64,000 nucleotides of DNA from Paragordius varius (taxonomy: Eukaryota; Nematomorpha): contig OZ176050.1 of NCBI GenBank assembly GCA_964247055.1, positions 14,818,001-14,882,000 of the forward strand, read 5' to 3'. The position numbers and the translations under genes were made by a program. Below are positions 35,201-47,867 of this stretch, in pieces; position 1 is the stretch's first letter; every line of letters starts with the position of its first letter. The notes beneath the pieces were generated by a model. It did not search any database, was not told the origin of the DNA, and saw nothing but the letters and a program-made list of their open reading frames with translations.

Positions 35201-38200
35201 AGTCATGGTTTCCAACAATCAGCTATACATTTGCAACAATCGACCATACATTTTCAACAATCAGCCACACTCTCCAACAAATAACCATTTCCAATCAGCT
35301 ATACATTACCAACAATCAACCATACATTAAAAACAATCAGATATACATTTTCAAAAATCAGCTAACAGTTCCAACAATCAACCATAGATTTTGAACAACC
35401 AGACATACATTTAAATCAGCCATACTTTCCAACAATCAGCTATACATTTGCCACAATCGACCATACGTTTCCAAGAATCAGCTATACATTCCAACAATCA
35501 TTCATACATTTCGAACAACCAGCCATGCTTTTTAACAATCAGGCATACATTTCCAACAATAACCATAGATTTCAAAACACCAGACATACTTTTCAACAAG
35601 CAACCATACTTTCCATTAATCAACTATACATTACTAACAATCAATCATACATAACAACCAGCCATACATTTTAACAATCAGCCATACATTTCCAACAATA
35701 AACCATATATATGAAACAATCAACCATAATTCTATCAAACACCCATATATTTCCAACAATCATGGATACGTTACAACAATCAGCCATACTTTTCCAATAA
35801 TCAGCTATACAATTCTAACAATCAGCCACACTCTCCAACAATCAAAAATACCTTTCATAAATCAACTATATATTACCAACAATCAACCATACATATCGAA
35901 CAACCGGGCATACTTTTCAACACTCAGTCACACATTTTAACAATCAACCATACATTTCCAACAATTAACCACTTTCCACAATCAACTATACATTTCTAAC
36001 AATCAGCCATACATTTCCATCAAGCAACGATACATTTGCAAAAATTAATTATAGTTTCGAACAACCGGCCATACATTTGGAACAAACAGCCATACGTTTC
36101 CAACATTCAACGATACTTTTCCACAGATCCATACATTTCCAACAATCGGCTGTACATTTTCAACAATCAGACACACTATCCAACAATCAACCATATTTCC
36201 ATCAATCAACTATAATTTACCAACAATCAACCATATACTATTAACAATCAACCATTGGGCAACAAGCCATACATTTTAACAATCAACCAACATCTCAAAC
36301 AATTAACCATACATTTCCAACAATCGGCCATACTTACCAACAATCTATACATTTGCAACAATCGACAATACTTTTATAACAATCATCTACACTTCCAACA
36401 ATCAGCCAACTCTCCAACAATCAACCATACTTTGCAATCAGCTATACATTACCATCAATCAACCATACTTTCGAACAACTAGCCATAGATTTTGAAAAAT
36501 CAGCCATACAGTTTTAACAATCAACCATATATTTCGAACAACCAGCCAAACCTTTCAACAATCAGCCATACATTTCAAACAATCTGCTATCAATTGCCAA
36601 CACTCAACCATGAATTTCTAACAACCAGGCACACTTTACAACAATACCATACGTTTCAAACAACCAACCATATCTTTCAACAATACCCATATATTTTCAA
36701 CAATCAACCATACATTTTGAATAATAACCATACATTTCCAACAATCGGTTATACATTTCCAACAATTAACATAATTACCAACAATCAACCATACATTTTT
36801 AACAATCCTTCACAATTCCAACTATCAGCCACACTCTCACACAATCAACCATACTTTCCAATCTGCTTAACATTACGAAAAAACAACCATACATTTCGAA
36901 CAACCATCCATACATTTTTAAAAATCAGCAATACAGCTACATTCAACCAAACATTTCGATCAACCAGCCACACATTTCAACAATCAGCCATAGATTTCCA
37001 ACAATCATTTATAAATTGCCAACACTCAACCATACAGTTCCAACATTCAACCATACATTTCGAACAACCAGCCATACGTTTCAGCAATCAGCCATATATT
37101 TCCACCAATAACTATACATTTCCAACAATCGACCATACATTTACAACAATCAGCTATACAATTGCAACAATCAGCCACACTCTCCAACAATCAACCATAC
37201 TTTCCAATCAGCTATACATTACCAACAACCAACCATACATTTTAAACAATCAGATATACATTTTTAATAATCAGCCATACAGTTCCAACAATCAACCATA
37301 GATTTCGAACAACCAGACATACTTTTAACAATCAGCCATACATTTGCAACAATAAACCATACTTTCCAACAATCAGCTATACACTTCCAACAATCAACGA
37401 TATTTTCAAACAATCAGCCATCCATTTCAACAACCAGACATACATTTCAACAATCAGCCATATTTTCCAACAATCTGACATTTGCCACAATCGACCATAC
37501 ATTTTCATTAATAAACTATACATTACTAACAATTAATCTTACATAACAACCAGCCATACATTTAAACAATCAGCCATACATTTCCAACAATAAACCATAT
37601 ATATAAAACAATCAACCATAATTCCATCAACCACCCATATATTTCCAACAATCAGCTATACATTTCCAACAATCGACCATACATTTTCAACAATCAGCTT
37701 CACAATTCCAACTATCAGCCACACTCTCACACAATCAACCATACTTTCCAATCAGCTATACATTACCATCAATCAACCATACATTACAATCAGATATAGA
37801 ATTTCAAAAATCAGCCATACAGTTCCAACAATCAACCATAGATTTTGAACAACCAGACATACATTTTAACAATCAGCCATATTCCAACAATCAGCCACAC
37901 CTGAAACAATTAACCATACTTTCTATCAATCAGCTATATACCAACAATCAACCATACATATCGAACAAAAAGGCATACTTTACAATTATACCATACATTT
38001 CCATCATCCATATATTTACAACAATCAGGTATACATATACCACAATCAACCATAGTTTTCGGGCAACCAGCCATACGTTTTAACAATCAGCCATACATTT
38101 TCAACAATCAGCTAAAAATTTTTAATCAGCCATACATTTTCAACAATCAACCATACATTTCCAACATTACATTTCCAACAATCGACTATACGTTTCCAAC

Positions 38201-40113
38201 AAATCAACCATTCATTTCCGAAAACGAAACATATATTACCAATAATCAACCATACATTTAGACACACCAACCATACATTTCCTACAATCAGCTATACATT
38301 TCCATCAATCAGCTATACATTTTCAAAAACAGGCACATTTTCAAAAATCAGCTATATATTTCCAACAATCAGCCATACTCCAACAATTGAGCACACTATC
38401 CTACGATCAACCCTACTTTCCATCAACTATACATAACCATATTTTCTAACACTCAACCGTACATTAGCAATCTACCATACATTACCAACAATCAACCATA
38501 CTTTTCGTACAACCAGCTATACTTTTCAACAATCAGCCATATTCAACTATCAGCATACATTTCCAACAATCACCTATAAATTTCCAACAATCAACCATTC
38601 ATTTCCATCAATCAGGTATACATTACCAACAATCAACCATACTCTTTTAGAACAACCAGCCATATCTATCAACAATCAGCCATACATTTTAACAATCATT
38701 CATATTTTCGAACAATCAAGCAATTCCACCAATCTGCCATCAATTTCTAACAATCAATTAACGTTATTAATCAACCCACATCTCTAACAACCAACCAAAC
38801 ATTTCTAACAATCAACCATACATTTCCAAAACCATACATTTCCAACAAAACATATATTATTAACAATCAGCTATACAATTCTAATAATCAATTAGACATT
38901 TCTAACAATCAGCTACTCCAACAAGGTATATATTTCCAACAATCAACCATACTTTCCAAAATCCTATACCTTTTTAACAATCGACCATACATTTCCAATA
39001 ACAACCATAGATTTCAAACAACCAGCCATACTTTTCAACAATCAGCCATACATTTCCAACAATCAGCTATACATTTCCAACAATCAACCATACGTTACCA
39101 ACAATCAACCATACATTTCCGAAAATCAGCTATACATTTCCAACTATCAACAATAGATTTCGAACAATCAGCCATATATTTTTAACAATAACCATACATT
39201 TCCAACAATCAGCTTATATTCCAACAATCAGCCACACCTGAAACAATCAACCATACTTTCCATCAATCAGCTACCAACAATCAACCATTTACAACAATCA
39301 ACCATACTCTTTTAGAACAACCAGCCATATCTATCAACAATCAGCCATACATTTTAACAATCATTCATATTTTCGAACAATCAAGCAATTCCACCAATCT
39401 GCCATCAATTTCTAACAATCAATTAACGTTATTAATCAACCCACATCTCTAACAACCAACCAAACATTTCTAACAATCAACCATACATTTCCAAAACCAT
39501 ACATTTCCAACAAAACATATATTATTAACAATCAGCTATACAATTCTAATAATCAATTAGACATTTCTAACAATCAGCTACTCCAACAAGGTATATATTT
39601 CCAACAATCAACCATACTTTCCAAAATCCTATACCTTTTTAACAATCGACCATACATTTCCAATAACAACCATAGATTTCAAACAACCAGCCATACTTTT
39701 CAACAATCAGCCATACATTTCCAACAATCAGCTATACATTTCCAACAATCAACCATACGTTACCAACAATCAACCATACATTTCCAAAAATCAGCTATAC
39801 ATTTCCAACTATCAACAATAGATTTCGAACAATCAGCCATATATTTTTAACAATAACCATACATTTCCAACAATCAGCTTATATTCCAACAATCAGCCAC
39901 ACCTGAAACAATCAACCATACTTTCCATCAATCAGCTACCAACAATCAACCATTTACAACAATCAACCATACATTTCCAACAATCAACCATACATTTAGA
40001 ACAATCAAACATACATTTCCAACAATCAACCATATATTTCAAACAATCAACCATTGTTTCCACCAATCAACCATACATTCTCAACAATCAGCTGTGCATT
40101 TCCAACAATCTGC
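32222..40113. repeat. 7.9 kb minisatellite of 21-bp units
   Basis: The consensus unit is CAACAATCAACCATACATTTC (21 bp), with common variants CAGCCATAC and CAGCTATAC; roughly 370 units. Larger blocks are duplicated inside it. About 32545-33270 recurs at 35787-36500, about 33790-34480 at 36800-37500, about 34640-34800 at 35600-35760 and in part at 37500-37650, and 38641-39300 recurs immediately at 39305-39964. The long open frames in all three forward phases (up to 269 codons, TFPTINH-type heptads) come from the stop-poor unit and are not genes. Confidence 0.95.
38641..39964. repeat. Recent 664-bp tandem duplication inside the minisatellite
   Basis: The block starting ACTCTTTTAGAACAACCAGC (38641) is repeated 664 bp later (39305) with almost no difference over its whole length, including the irregular pieces CAAGGTATATATTTCC and AATTAGACATTTCTAAC. 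The near-identity shows that this is younger than the other internal duplications. Confidence 0.85.
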
Positions 40114-40568
40114 ATTACCGTAAAAAATAAAATTTAAATGTATAAAGTAGGTGTAAAATATTAAATGCAGAATCCTCCATAATGACCCCGATTTTGGACC
40201 GAACAATATACAAAATTTATTTAAAAATATACAATTAATAATATTCTACAGATATTTAAATATTAAATTAACATTTAATTTTTTTATTACTTTCGTTCCA
40301 TTAGCATGGTTCTTTAATATTCACAAATTAGTATGTCTGTTGAAGATGTCATGCTCAACTTTGTACGATTATAATCTAAAAATTGGGACCATATTTAAAA
40401 ATCGGAAAAATACATGATGTATAGTATAGGTGATGTTAATTAAAAATACTACAGCCCTAGAATTTGGTTTAAGGTAATCACAAGGATATTGTGGTTGATG
40501 ATTTTTAACACATCGTTTTGCCGGTAGGTCTTTATTTAACACTTGGATACAACACACTCATTTTAGTC

Positions 40569-41118
40569 CTTCGATTCAAATTGGGGTAGTTGGATACCCC
40601 AGGCCTGTTTAAAATCAAATACTTTAAAAAGTATGGAAGGAATCGAAACCATGGCAAAATTTTGCACTTATATAACATTAATAAACCGAAATATATAAAA
40701 AATTTTATTCAACAATACTTGATATTACTTATTTTAAGCTAAAACCGAAAGGTAAAAATTTCGTCAACGTGACATGTGTCAAATTGTAAAATTGATAAAT
40801 TATACAAACTAAACCGCTTTTTCTATTCAATCAATGTATGATGTAATTTATATAAAAAATTAGCTTTAGTTTTACCCTTAAAATTAAATAAAGACGATAT
40901 TTTGCAAAAATGTTGTAAAATAAAAATGGCGTCGAAGTAGTTTGAGATGGAGATTTTTTTTCAAAACAAAATTTTATCAAGATATTTTGGCAGATTTATA
41001 TAATATTTATCAGGATAGAAGCATAAATTTAAAATGGGACCGTTTCCTTCAGTAGTTTTTTAAAAATAATAATTTAAAATAAGTCTGGGGTATTTAGATA
41101 CCCCAAATTGAATCGAAG
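40569..41118. mobile_element. 550-bp inverted-repeat element (unclassified MITE)
   Basis: The left end reads CTTCGATTCAAATTGGGGTA then GTTGGATACCCCAGGCCTG. The right end is its inverse: GTCTGGGGTATTTAGATACC then CCAAATTGAATCGAAG. The inverted repeats are ~42 bp, and each contains a GGGGTA..TACCCC hairpin of its own. No coding capacity and no clear target duplication are seen, so the superfamily is open. Confidence 0.7.
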
Positions 41119-42323
41119 TGTTAAAATACAATACAAATTTAATCAATTCCTTCAAAAGGCAGCATTTATGGGTAAACAGTAAATGATTTATTTTTTCATC
41201 AAGCAAAAAAAGTACAATATTTTATAATATACTAAATATTGTCCCACCATCTAAGATTATTTGATTGATATCTATCATAATATTAAGTGCTTATACAATT
41301 GAGTCGAATTCCGTAAGACCCCCTGTCAAGTATACATTGTTCGACAAAACTGCGATTTTCTCCACATACTCGTTGGGGCTTGCATCAAATCATTTTAGGA
41401 ATTGTCGTTTAAATTGTTTTAATCTAAAATGGTGAAAACTAAATATAATTTCTATATTATGGACAAAGAATTCCGAAATGATTATTGGAATTTTAAAAAA
41501 TTGGTAAAAATTCGGTTGTCATAGCTTGATATAACAATGGTTGTTGTTTTTTAAAAATGGGAAAATAGCTTTAATTTCACTAAACCACTTCTTAAACTAA
41601 ATATTTTATTGTTTTGCTTTTAATAGGTAGTTTGTAATATGTTTAAATAATTAGGAATTAAGCATTAACTTTCATCACAAAAATTTAAAAATTGCTTGCG
41701 AATTTCGCCATTTTCTTAAGCAGTTATCACAAATAACTTTCTACTAGTCCTAAGGATTTACAAAAGTACTGGTAAGATTTTGAAACTTTTATCTATTAGA
41801 TTTAGATTATATATATATATTATATCCTGTTTTTTTTTGACACTATGGAATCATGAATATAAGTTACTTCTATGAAAGAAAAATATTTAAAAAATTGATT
41901 GGTATCCATAAACTCCGTAAAATTGTTAGTGGCTTAAATTTGTTATTAAATTTATAATATGGATAGGCACCCTAGTCTGATTATAACTAACACAAGAAGC
42001 TAAGGTTTTTAAAACATCTGCTAATATGTTACTTTAATGTTTTTTCACCTTAAAATATAAATATCTTAAATTAAATCTTAATTTTTAAGACTAAAAACAT
42101 ATTAGGTTAAAAAAATGAAACAAAAATATAAAATTTAGTTTAATTTAGGCTTCATATATGTTATATTTAGTGAATATGTATAATCTACAATGAAATACAT
42201 TAAAAGGAAATTAATTTACTTGTAAAATATTATTTTGGGGAGGCATAAATTAAAAATTAAATAATATTTTAAGTTATCATATCACTAAAATTGTTAGATT
42301 CATATAAAAACGTGCTTTTACAC
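41119..42323. other. Intergenic DNA upstream of CCT5
   Basis: AT-rich with no convincing exon. The CCT5 promoter should lie near the right end, but I see no diagnostic TATA or initiator that I would defend. Confidence 0.4.
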
Positions 42324-45300
42324 ATGGCTGCCGGAACATTAGTTTTTGACGAATTTGGTCGTCCTATGATCTTGCTTAGGAATCAAGAGAGCAAAAAACG
42401 CTTAACTGGTTTAGAGGCTCAAAAAGTATTTATAATATTTGCCTTTTCCCAAAATTATATTGCTTAAAATATTATATATTTTGTAGTCTCATATCTTGGC
42501 TGGAAAGACTTTGGCTAATACGCTTAAAACATCTCTGGGGCCAAAAGGACTTGATAAATTGCTTGTTTCACCGGATGGTGAGATTACCATAACTAATGAT
42601 GGAGCAACCATTCTAAAGAATATGGACGTTGAACATCAAATAGCAAAATTGATGGTTCAACTTTCTCAGAGTCAAGACGATGAAATTGGAGATGGTACCA
42701 CGAGTGTTGTGGGTAGAAATTGCCATATAATAATCATTTAAACAACATTAAAGCGTTAGTTGATTTTCTGACATGGCAGGTTTTAAAATTTAAGACAATA
42801 AAATTGCAATATTTCCCTCTTTGTCACCTATTCTTATCCAAATTGAGGACTGTAGGATGTATTGAGGCCGTATATGGCCGGTTTTAAGCTTGTAAATTGC
42901 TTAAATATACTATTTTACACATGAGTTTTTTTAATATATTGCCAAATTTTTTTTATCATACCACTTTACCCATTCTTATGCTAAGTTGTTTAAACAACAA
43001 ACGACTTATTCGAATAGCAATTTTTAGTTAAAAATAAAATTATTTAAGACAAAAATTTTTCGTTGAGATGAGACCGCCGACACATTTTTGAATCTTAAAT
43101 TTTTCTCTTTTAATTTAAATGATTACAAATGGGATATGTATAATTGTTGTTTCCTAATTACATTCTCAACCGTTATTTAGTAATCCAAACCGAAGATTGA
43201 GACAATCACGGTCAAAGATTATAAAATTGTTTGTTTGAAACAAAATTTGTGTTTAGTATTTAGCCTTTTGTCTTTATAATTTGATTGATTTTTTATCTTA
43301 GTGTTGGCTGGAGCGCTGTTGGAAAAGGCAGAAGCCTTACTTGATTCAGGAATTCACCCAATCCGCATTGCTGATGGTTTCGAATTAGCAGCAAAAACTG
43401 CCGTCCAGCATTTAGAAACGATTGCCGAGAAATTTACGGTGGATCCCAAAAACCTTGAACCGCTAATTCAAGTTGCCATGACGACGCTTAGTTCTAAAAT
43501 GTTTGTGTCTCGTTTTATTTTTGTTTGATTTTTCGTTGTTTTTTTAATAAAGTAATTAGGGTTAGGATTAGAAATTGATTTAAAGTTTGCAGTAAATTTG
43601 AAATTATAAAACTAAACATGAAAAGTGAATGACATTTTTTTTCAATTTGGTAATCCTATTGTTTAATGTTTGGCTAATAAGGAATAGAGATATAAATTCG
43701 GTAACATTATATGTGTAATTTACGATTGTATTTATATAGGTTGTGTAGTGAAATTTAAGGTTATAAAGTAGGTTTTAAGTATTTAAATATTTATAGTATA
43801 GTAAGACAGTCAACCGATGGATAACTTTTGATAATAAAATTAACACCCAATACAACATTAATTAAATTTAAACGTAAAAGTTAAAAGTAATAATAAAGAC
43901 AGGCACAGGCACACTTTAACCCATTAGTTTTTCTATATATAACTCATATAATTACAAGTGTGAAATTTAAAATTAAATTGACATACCAATACTTATTACG
44001 ATTGGTGTGTTATCACTAAAAATCTTTTTTTTAACAATATGATTTAATCTATTTTAAAAAACTAGTCATTTTCTTTTTGTGTGCTTTGTTTTTGCTATTT
44101 CTATTTCTATTGGAGTCAAAAATATGATCTTTGAAAAATAATTTTTAAATTTCAAAAAGCATGGTTTGAAACTCAAATTATTACTACTTTGTGTCTTTAC
44201 AGAATTAATCGCCACCGTCATATGGCTGAAATAGCGGTCAATACAATTCTTGCAGTGGCCGATATGGAGAGACGAGATGTGGACTTTGAATTGATCAAGA
44301 TTGAAACTCGGGTCGGAGGTCGCCTCGAGGAAACGCAACTCATCAAGGGTGTTGTCATTGATAAAGGATTCTCACATCCACAAATGCCAAAAGTTGGTCA
44401 CTTTGTTTTTGCCATAAATGGAATTGCCTTATTTTAATATTGACTATTTTTTTAAAGAGTTTTACAATTAGTATTAATTTATATGTCAAAGTTTGTAAAG
44501 GTATGGTTGGCTGGCTTTTTAAACAATTCATATTCACCCTTAAACAATTCAAATTCCCTTTCAAATAAATTATATGTTTTTTAAGTTTAAAAATTACCAA
44601 TATTTTAATATATATTTTTAAAAAATAAAAATTTTGTTTTAAATTAAAATAATACTCTGAAAAATTAATAATGACATAAAGATATATTTCTCACTAATAA
44701 TGAGTTATATTAGTTTGAAAACACATGATTTATTTTTAGGGTGTGAATTTGAATTGTTCAATGAATTTGAACTGTAAATGGTGTATATATGCGCCACCAC
44801 CAAATATTTTTTGCATATCTCTCTTAGTTTTTACATTTTTGTCATCTTAGGTGGTAGAGAATGCTAAAATTGCCATTTTAACGTGTCCGTTTGAACCGCC
44901 CAAACCCAAAACTAAGCATAAACTTGATGTCGCGTCCCTCGAGGATTACAAGGCACTCCGTGATTATGAATGGCAAGCGTTTGAAAGTATGATTCAACGT
45001 GTTAAGCTGGCTGGAGCAAATATTGCTCTGTGCCAATGGGGTTTCGATGATGAAGCTAATCATCTCTTGCTTCAAAACAATTTGCCAGCTGTGAGATGGG
45101 TCGGTGGGCCTGAGATTGAAGTATTTTACAGATTAGTTTTTTTTAAAATTGTGCTTTTTTGAAAGAATTAAGCGCCTTTTTTCCCTCCTAATTTTAGTGT
45201 TTTTTGCAAACTTTAGTTTAGTGTATTATAAATATTACAGTTTAGAGTCTCTTTTTTCCTTTTTTATTAAAGGGTAAGGACTTAAATTGTATCCGGACAT

Positions 45301-47867
45301 GTGAAGGCTTTAACACTCGCCTGCCCAGGGCTGACAGTGATGATGGAAAAAATGCGTAGTTTCGGGGATCGAACTCAGGCACGCAGTGTGAGAGTCCGGC
45401 GCCCTATCATTTAGTTTAGTGTATTATATGTATTAAAAATGATTATAATATAATTGTCTACAAAGATGGTCCGAAAATTGATATTTTTAACATTTGTTTT
45501 TTACCTAATATGTTACTTACACACACACATATATATATATTGTCTAATTAGTTGGTTGCCATAGCAACCGGGGGCCGGATTGTACCCCGTTTCTCCGAGC
45601 TATCAGCTGAAAAGTTGGGATCAGCTGCGCGAGTGCGTGAATTATCATTCGGAACTGTTGGCGGGCAGGAAGCCGCTCTTTTGGTTGAGGGGTGTCCCAA
45701 CACCCGTGCTGTCACCATACTAGTTCGCGGAGGCAATAAAATGGTAGATTTATTTTTTATAAAAATAAAGTTTTGTAAATACAATCTATCCTTTATTTTA
45801 TCAAAAATTTATTTTTTATCGTTAAATGGGTCCAAATATTTGGTAAAGAATGGAAAAAACAAGAGCTCTATGGTAATTCTTATACTTTTTTTAATGAATA
45901 TGATATTGCTAATAGGAGCTGTTTTTTCAATTCTTTAACAGATATTTATCCCACTTAACGAAAAATTTTTTTTTGATAAAATAAAGTTTTTAATTAATTA
46001 TTTGTAATATATGAGAAAAGTTAAAGCTAATTTTTTAATATAAACACGCAATTTTAAGAGTTAGTTCTTTTTTATTTTCTAAACCATTTTTTGGATTCTC
46101 AATATTATTAATATATAGATGTATATGCTTAATGCGTGGTAATGAGTATTTTAATAAAAAAAATTAGGAGTGCTTGACCACATATTATTTACATTAATAT
46201 CTAGGGAAATTATTAACGACTATATGAATACGACTATATTTAACATATTGAATTGTTAAGTCTTTTATAAGAATAAAACTCGGATTATTACTTTTTATAT
46301 TTTAGGCCACATATGTGTTCAAATTATACCCTTTTACCGATGATAAGATTTTAGAATTTTCAATTTTCTACTTTTCATTTAGATTGTTGAGGAAGCGAAA
46401 CGGAGTTTGCATGATGCCTTGTGCGTGATTCGCAATTTGATTCGAGACGATCGCATCGTTTATGGTGGAGGGAGTAATGAAATATCTTGTAGTTTAGCAG
46501 TATCTCAGTTTGCTGATAAGGTAAATTTAAACAAAATTATACGGACAAAAACGTGTTAAAATAACAAGGGGCAAATATTTTTTATTTCAAAAGATTGTTG
46601 TACCATTTTAAAATTGATTTAAAATAAAATTATTGTTTTGATTTGCAAATGAGATAAAGAGATCTATATTGGTAACACAATTAGTTCTAATTTCCTTTAC
46701 TATTGTAGTTAAATAATATAGGAAAAATTAAGGTTAAAAAGTGTAATATTGACTTTTGCAAAAAAATTATTTGTCTTTATGTTTTAAAACTTTTTGTCCG
46801 TATTAATTTTAATTTTTACTGTAAATTTTAGTTTACAATATATGTGGGCCATGTTATGTTTAATGGCGTTTTTCGATATGGCCCTCTGCAAATAAATAAT
46901 TTGTTGAAAATACTAATTTTTTATATGTTTTTTGTTGAAAATATACTAACTAAATTACCTTTTAATTGAGCTATGAAATTTTGATAAAACTCATCATAAA
47001 AATTTAATAATTTTCTCTCTAAGTTAGTATAAACACTACAAAATCATACACCATATAAATTAAATTATTATAATTTTCTCTTTTATATCATATATTGCAT
47101 ATATACCAGGCTCTTTTTTAAAATTTTTATGAATGATAGAGAATTAATTAATCCAAAATATGTTATACATTTTGTCCAGATATCAAGTATTGAACAATAT
47201 GCAGTTCGAGCATTTGCAGAAGCCTTAGAGGCCATCCCTACAGCCCTGGCTGAGAATGCGGGGATGAATGCTCTTCAAATGGTTTCTTCGCTCAAGGGAC
47301 TTCAACTTGAACGCTCTAACCCAAGGCTGGGTGTAGATTGTTTCGGAAATGAAAATTATGGTTTTAAAATGATTCATTTATTTCCAATAAAGTTTTTATC
47401 GTTTAAATGTATGCATATTGATCGAGATTGATTCTATTAGAACTAAATTAACTTGTTTTTGAATCTTAATTAAACACAACAGTTTTCGTAACTGTGCAAT
47501 AAGCTGTCCTAAAAATGTGTTTTTATCGTTTTTTGATGCATTATCCTATTTATAGTTTTTTGTTTTACTTGAACTTTCTATTCATAATAGTATAAATAAA
47601 AAAACTTTTAATTTTTTTAATTTATACTGTCAGATTATAATAATTGGGCAAATGAATTGGTTAACAGCGTTATATTCTGTTTTTTTGCAATAGTAAAGGT
47701 TTAAAAATACTAAATTTTATAAACTATCTATATACTTTACAGACATGAAAAAACAACATGTTATTGAAACCTTAAGTGGAAAAAGACAACAAATTTTGTT
47801 GGCCACTCAAATGGTGAAAATGATCTTGAAAATTGATGATATCAGGTCAAAAGCTTCGCCTTATTAA
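42324..47867 (+). CDS. CCT5: Chaperonin CCT (TRiC) subunit epsilon, 540 aa
   Basis: Nine exons join in phase: 42324-42425, 42487-42712, 43302-43500, 44203-44392, 44851-45120, 45552-45743, 46383-46520, 47180-47360 and 47743-47867. They total 1,623 nt, 540 residues plus stop, against 541 in human CCT5. The subunit is one of eight in the cytosolic ATP-driven ring that folds actin, tubulin and other proteins. ATP-site motifs are present: [21 protein letters not shown] and the catalytic-Asp block [19 protein letters not shown]. Epsilon-specific stretches include [19 protein letters not shown]...[30 protein letters not shown] and [20 protein letters not shown]. It ends [12 protein letters not shown]. 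Exon 3 ends AAA-AT and exon 4 restores [15 protein letters not shown] poly(A) signal AATAAA lies at 47997-48002. Nothing is missing. Confidence 0.97.
44521..44786. mobile_element. Foldback-like element B in CCT5 intron 4
   Basis: It has short arms of about two 21-bp units each: AACAATTCATATTCACCCTT on the left and GAATTTGAATTGTTCAATGA on the right. It ends TGTAAATGGTGTATA. The AT-rich spacer (ATTATATGTTTTTTAAG to AATAATGAGTTATATTAG) is the same as in elements A, C and D. Confidence 0.75.
45273..45412 (-). repeat. tRNA-derived SINE fragment in CCT5 intron 5
   Basis: On the minus strand the sequence GGGCGCCGGACTCTCACAC resembles a tRNA D-arm end plus anticodon arm with a CTC triplet. GAGTTCGATCCCCG follows, whose GTTCGATCC is a perfect pol III B box (plus 45366-45374). 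An unrelated body then follows (CCATCATCACTGTCAGCCCT), as in SINEs. The 5' acceptor half is missing, so it is not a functional tRNA. Confidence 0.65.
45792..45873. repeat. Dispersed ~80-bp repeat in CCT5 intron 6
   Basis: AAATATTTGGTAAAGAATG followed by ACAAGAGCTCTATGGTA, with the preceding TTTATTTTATCAAAAATTT, matches 26707-26786 in the same orientation. Confidence 0.7.
46528..46821. mobile_element. Family M MITE in CCT5 intron 7
   Basis: AAAATTATACGGACAAAAAC on the left is mirrored by CTTTTTGTCCGTATTAATTT and TTTTTACTG-TA on the right. The core GAGATCTATATTGGTAACAC matches the other copies. It starts within 10 nt of the donor of exon 7; the left CAGT tip is gone. Confidence 0.7.

Noticed and set aside
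32117-37301. Long open frames (up to 269 codons) rich in TFPTINH and NNQPYI heptads
   Set aside because: They follow the 21-bp minisatellite in every forward phase, begin and end with it, and have no start context or splice structure.
32222-40113. A CRISPR-like array or centromeric satellite
   Set aside because: The units are contiguous without spacers, the DNA is eukaryotic and the units are too variable and short for a typical centromeric satellite; nothing else supports either reading.
45362-45412. A functional tRNA-Glu gene on the minus strand
   Set aside because: The acceptor stem and 5' D-arm are missing and a SINE-like body follows the B box.
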